Below, piece after piece: positions 7,196 to 9,338 of a stretch of DNA of 9,338 nt. Location of the stretch: positions 14,080 to 23,417 of the forward strand of contig WFLY01000123.1 in the NCBI GenBank assembly GCA_009177215.1, read 5' to 3'. Origin of the DNA: Bacillota bacterium. GTDB taxonomy: Bacteria; Bacillota; Clostridia; Lachnospirales; Lachnospiraceae. Numbering within the stretch: position 1 is the first letter of the stretch; every line of letters begins with the position of its first letter. The notes under the pieces were generated by a model. It worked only from the letters and a program-made list of their open reading frames with translations. It did no database searches and was not told the origin of the DNA. Position numbers and translations under genes: made by a program.

Positions 7196-7264
7196 TGCAT
7201 AAAAAAACTGGCGCCCCGACGCTCACCATAATCGAATAGCATGATAGTTATTATTAACTCCCTT

Positions 7265-7293
7265 ATCTTACACTTTTTTAGTTGAAAAGTAAA
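7265..7293 (-). promoter_or_regulatory. Possible minus-strand promoter toward the metallopeptidase
   Basis: On the minus strand TTTACT (7293-7288) and TAAGAT (7270-7265) are separated by 17 bases, a fair sigma-A type match. Transcription from here would run through the whole inverted repeat before reaching the metallopeptidase, giving a leader of about 315 bases. The surroundings are AT-rich, so a chance match is possible. Confidence 0.3.
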
Positions 7294-7310
7294 TGTTGGG
7301 ATAGTAAAAT
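7282..7310 (+). promoter_or_regulatory. Probable sigma-A promoter for thiN
   Basis: TTGAAA (7282-7287) and TAAAAT (7305-7310) are separated by exactly 17 bases, a good match to the -35/-10 consensus. Transcription would begin near 7317 and give thiN an untranslated leader of about 210 bases. The -35 box abuts the -35 of the possible minus-strand promoter. Confidence 0.5.
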
Positions 7311-7316
7311 GAATAG

Positions 7317-7517
7317 CAGTTCAGTCATGCGGAAATGGTTGTCAGTTTGACCGTGGGAGCTTGCTTGCTAAGGGAAAATTGTACAATCATTTTCATAGGG
7401 CAGACGCCCGACATGAAAAAGTGACTGCAAAACACTGGAACAATTAAGAAAGTGTACATTCTGCCAACTTATGAATGGTGGCTGTACTGCTACTGTAGTG
7501 TAATAAAGATTAGAAAT
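7317..7517 (+). other. Structured leader ahead of thiN
   Basis: This 200-base stretch has no credible gene. It contains a hairpin (7390-7419: TTTTCAT with ATGAAAA around GGGC/GCCC), a possible closing helix AATTGT (7377-7382) with ACAATT (7440-7445), and a small AGTG (7420-7423)/CACT (7433-7436) stem, together resembling a three-way junction. The hairpin strand TCATA plus GGCAGA (7393-7404) can instead pair with TCTGCC (7460-7465) and TATGA (7470-7474). The conserved bases of the TPP riboswitch, the expected regulator of a thiamine gene, were not found. It may be a cis-regulatory RNA or a small RNA; that is inference. Confidence 0.35.
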
Positions 7518-7522
7518 GAGGG
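7518..7522 (+). promoter_or_regulatory. Ribosome binding site that decides the thiN start
   Basis: GAGGG lies five bases before the ATG at 7528. An in-frame ATG at 7516 overlaps this site and has no good ribosome site of its own, so the later ATG is preferred. Confidence 0.6.
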
Positions 7523-7527
7523 CTGAA

Positions 7528-8184
7528 ATGAAGGGTAAATGTATTGTAATCGGAGCGGGAGATTTGACGGTGGGAGAGATTGCCGTGGAAGAAGAGGATT
7601 TTGTAATTGCCGTGGACGGCGGATTGAGCTATTGTAATCTGTTGAAAGTGGAGCCGGATTTTATTATCGGTGATTTTGACTCGATAAGTGAGGGAGAGCT
7701 GGAGGCAATTCGCAGATTGCAGGAGGAGATTCCGGACAGAATCAGGCAGCTGAAACCGGAGAAGGATGATACGGACATGCTTTCCGCGCTGAAATACGGC
7801 TTGGATGCAGGATGCACGGATTTTCGCATTTATGGGGGAATGGGCGGGCGCTTTGACCATGCCTTTGCGAATGTACAGTGCCTGCTGTACCTGAAAAACC
7901 ACGGCGCTGTGGGGTATCTTTGTGACGGCACAGGCATGACCTTTGTCCTGCAAAATGAGGCAGTGCATTTCAAAAAGGATTTGGAAGGGTATCTTTCGCT
8001 GTTTACTTTGGGGAAAGAGGCGAGGGGAGTGAATATTGAGGGAATGAAATATCCCTTGAAAAATTACACTATGAGTAATGACTTCCCTATTGGAATCAGC
8101 AATGAATTTATCGGGGAGGAAGCTATGATCAGCGTGGAGGATGGTGAATTGGTCTGCATTGTGCAATATGTATTAGAGGGGTGA
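7528..8184 (+). CDS. thiN: Thiamine pyrophosphokinase
   Basis: Cytosolic enzyme (218 aa) that transfers pyrophosphate from ATP to thiamine, giving thiamine diphosphate, the cofactor of transketolase, pyruvate-processing enzymes and others. The family motifs are present in order: an N-terminal Rossmann-like strand with GAGD; DGG near residue 30; PDFIIGDFDS around 45-54; KDDTDML near 79-85, the metal- and substrate-binding block; and GGMGGRFDHAFANV about 105-118. The C-terminal part (KNYTMSNDFPIGISNEF) is the usual beta-rich thiamine-binding domain. The length is normal for the family. In many Firmicutes thiN follows rsgA and rpe; here it stands alone after a long leader. Its end overlaps the convergent transporter gene by 12 bases. 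The start at 7528 is favoured over 7516 by the ribosome site. Confidence 0.94.
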   Translation: MKGKCIVIGAGDLTVGEIAVEEEDFVIAVDGGLSYCNLLKVEPDFIIGDFDSISEGELEAIRRLQEEIPDRIRQLKPEKDDTDMLSALKYGLDAGCTDFRIYGGMGGRFDHAFANVQCLLYLKNHGAVGYLCDGTGMTFVLQNEAVHFKKDLEGYLSLFTLGKEARGVNIEGMKYPLKNYTMSNDFPIGISNEFIGEEAMISVEDGELVCIVQYVLEG

Positions 8185-9338
8185 ACCTGCAGTCAATTTA
8201 TCAACCTCGATTATCACAAAGTAGCTTGCGTTCAATTCCCGAATTTTTTCAGTGATGGCGTCAGTCAGATCCTCGTCCGTCATTTTAAAAGAATAGGGTA
8301 CCGCTACATCAAAAATAATGTTGGTGTGAGTGGGCCCTTTTACAATGCGGAAATCATGCATGGTAATGGAGAAATCAATGTCCATGATAAGGGAGAGTAT
8401 CTGTTCCTTTAACTGCATGGTTTCCTCATCGCCAACGCAGACAGGATCCATGTGAATGACTGCGCTGCAGTGCAGGGTGTCGCGGAGCTTGTGTTCGACC
8501 AAATCAATTCTGTCATGCATGGCAAGCACATCGTCATCTGCGGGAACCTCCGCATGGAGAGAGATTAACACTCTGCCCGGCCCGTAGTTGTGGACAATCA
8601 AATCGTGTATGCCGATAATGCCCTCCTGAGAGAGTACAAGGTCATAAATCTGCTGTACGAAAGCAGGATTCGGCGCCTGCCCTAAAAGCGGGCTGATGGT
8701 ATCCTTTGCCGCCTGAATGCCCGCATAAAATATAAACAGCCCTACAAGTACGCCGCAGTAGCCGTCAATCATAGCGCCGGTGAAATGGGATACAAGAGTA
8801 GCAAGCAATACCACCGTAGTAGCAAGGGTGTCGCTTAAGCTGTCGGTTGCAGTGGCGAGCATGGCGGCAGAGTTAATTTTGCTGCCAATCCTTCGATTAT
8901 AGTAGGACATATAACATTTTACACATATTGATACCAGTAAAATTATTACAATCAAAGGGGAATAGACGGCTTGTTCAGGGTGAACAATCTTGAATAAGGA
9001 GCTTTTCATCAGTTCAAATGCCATAATGAGAATGATAACGGCAACTAAGAGACCGGAGATATATTCGATTCTGCCGTGTCCGAAGGGATGGTCGGGGTCT
9101 GGCTTTTGCCCCGCCATTTTAAAACCGATAAGGGTGATAATGGAGGAGCCTGCGTCCGAGAGATTGTTAAAGGCATCGGCTGTGATAGCGATGGAGTTGC
9201 TGAGGATTCCGGCGGCAAATTTGCCCGCAAAAAGCAGGACATTGAAACAGATACCCACAATGCCACACAGAATACCGTATGCCTGTCTGACAGAAGGGCT
9301 TTCTGTGTTTTCATGATTTTTTATAAAAAGTTTACTGA
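8173..9338 (-). CDS. Cation diffusion facilitator, probably Mn2+-type (5' end outside window)
   Basis: Membrane cation/proton antiporter of the CDF family that exports divalent metal. The reading frame stays open from the right edge to the stop at 8173-8175, giving 387 visible residues; a GTG at 9258 would cut off the family's usual N-terminus (KLFIKNHENTESPSVRQAYGI in part), so the start is taken to lie beyond the window. Six helices are visible (about bases 9282-9205, 9200-9125, 9070-9010, 8960-8900, 8875-8785 and 8770-8710), then a cytoplasmic region. The transport-site residues are NxxxD in helix 2 (9154-9168) and DxxxD in helix 5 (8830-8844), not the HxxxD pair of zinc exporters; known Mn2+ exporters such as MntE carry this set. 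HPFGHGRIEY is the typical loop before helix 3. The cytoplasmic part holds two similar ferredoxin-like units, one more than usual. Metal preference is inference. Confidence 0.9.
   Translation of the reverse strand, partial: SKLFIKNHENTESPSVRQAYGILCGIVGICFNVLLFAGKFAAGILSNSIAITADAFNNLSDAGSSIITLIGFKMAGQKPDPDHPFGHGRIEYISGLLVAVIILIMAFELMKSSLFKIVHPEQAVYSPLIVIILLVSICVKCYMSYYNRRIGSKINSAAMLATATDSLSDTLATTVVLLATLVSHFTGAMIDGYCGVLVGLFIFYAGIQAAKDTISPLLGQAPNPAFVQQIYDLVLSQEGIIGIHDLIVHNYGPGRVLISLHAEVPADDDVLAMHDRIDLVEHKLRDTLHCSAVIHMDPVCVGDEETMQLKEQILSLIMDIDFSITMHDFRIVKGPTHTNIIFDVAVPYSFKMTDEDLTDAITEKIRELNASYFVIIEVDKLTAGSPL

Larger units (their letters stand above)
6984..7245. repeat. Long imperfect inverted repeat, MITE-like or structured-RNA element
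   Basis: The left arm (about 6984-7064) and right arm (about 7163-7245) are imperfect reverse complements. Matching blocks include ATGGTG (6989-6995 region) with CACCAT (about 7224-7229); the T-run 7022-7027 with the A-run 7201-7207; ATGCA (7029-7033) with TGCAT (7196-7200); GGCT (7041-7044) with AGCC (7181-7184); ATTTTC (7049-7054) with GAAAAT (7173-7178); and AGTGCC (7059-7064) with GGCACT (7163-7168). The roughly 100 bases at the apex hold two further hairpins. The left arm also contains the palindrome AAAAACCGGTTTTT (7013-7026). No transposase is present and no clear target-site duplication can be fixed. The layout fits a non-autonomous mobile repeat, or a folded RNA or leader upstream of the metallopeptidase. 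It occupies most of the gene-free stretch 6943-7250. Confidence 0.7.

Noticed and set aside
6985..7242. 85-codon open frame on the minus strand
   Set aside because: It lies wholly inside the inverted repeat and reads through both arms and the hairpins; its composition follows the palindromes, it has no ribosome site, and no domain is recognisable. Best taken as a by-product of the repeat.
7309..7350. 13-codon open frame in the thiN leader (MNSSSVMRKWLSV)
   Set aside because: Its ATG overlaps the predicted -10 box and precedes the expected transcript start, so it could not be translated from that promoter.
7347..7387. TTGACC and TACAAT as a second promoter for thiN
   Set aside because: The two boxes are about 29 bases apart, far from the 17 needed, and TACAAT is part of the palindrome ATTGTACAAT (7378-7387).
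7510..8166. 218-codon open frame on the minus strand
   Set aside because: It is almost exactly antisense to thiN, whose motifs are unmistakable; the minus-strand protein shows no family features.
9045..9314. 89-codon minus-strand frame and the 108-codon plus-strand frame near the right edge
   Set aside because: They overlap the CDF transporter in other frames; only the CDF frame carries the family motifs and it is open to the window edge.

Overview
The window looks like a chromosomal piece of a gut-type Clostridia bacterium, most likely Lachnospiraceae. This rests on moderate GC, strong GGAG-type ribosome sites, lipoproteins with an LTAC lipobox, and the character of the genes (CUT1-type sugar permeases with a giant solute-binding lipoprotein, a short YgjP-like metallopeptidase, a Firmicutes-style ThiN, a CDF transporter with two C-terminal domains). 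The family is inferred from sequence style only; no database was searched.

Region 1 (1-6358, all + strand) is one tightly packed operon: the tail of a MalF-like permease, a complete MalG-like permease overlapping it by one base, a large HlyD/MacA-like membrane-fusion (adaptor) protein, a two-helix membrane protein carrying a MacB-type periplasmic core domain but lacking the rest of an FtsX permease, and an 829-residue lipoprotein with a propeller-like N-terminal half and a sugar-type solute-binding C-terminal half. A hairpin terminator follows. Importer parts and exporter-type accessory parts are therefore made from one transcript. No ATPase lies in the window. This mixture is the best candidate for an undescribed system here.

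Region 2 (6359-7527) holds the terminator, a convergent minus-strand gene for a small SprT/YgjP-like zinc metallopeptidase, and a 585-base intergenic stretch. That stretch contains a ~260-base imperfect inverted repeat whose apex carries two adjacent strong hairpins with the same six-base loop, a possible pair of back-to-back promoters, and a ~200-base structured leader in front of thiN with competing base-pairing options.

Region 3 (7528-9338) has thiN (thiamine pyrophosphokinase, + strand) ending tail to tail with, and overlapping by 12 bases, a minus-strand cation diffusion facilitator. The transporter's reading frame stays open to the right edge, so its true start lies outside the window. 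Its metal-site residues (NxxxD and DxxxD) fit the manganese-type subgroup. No tRNA, rRNA, CRISPR array, transposase or phage gene was seen.
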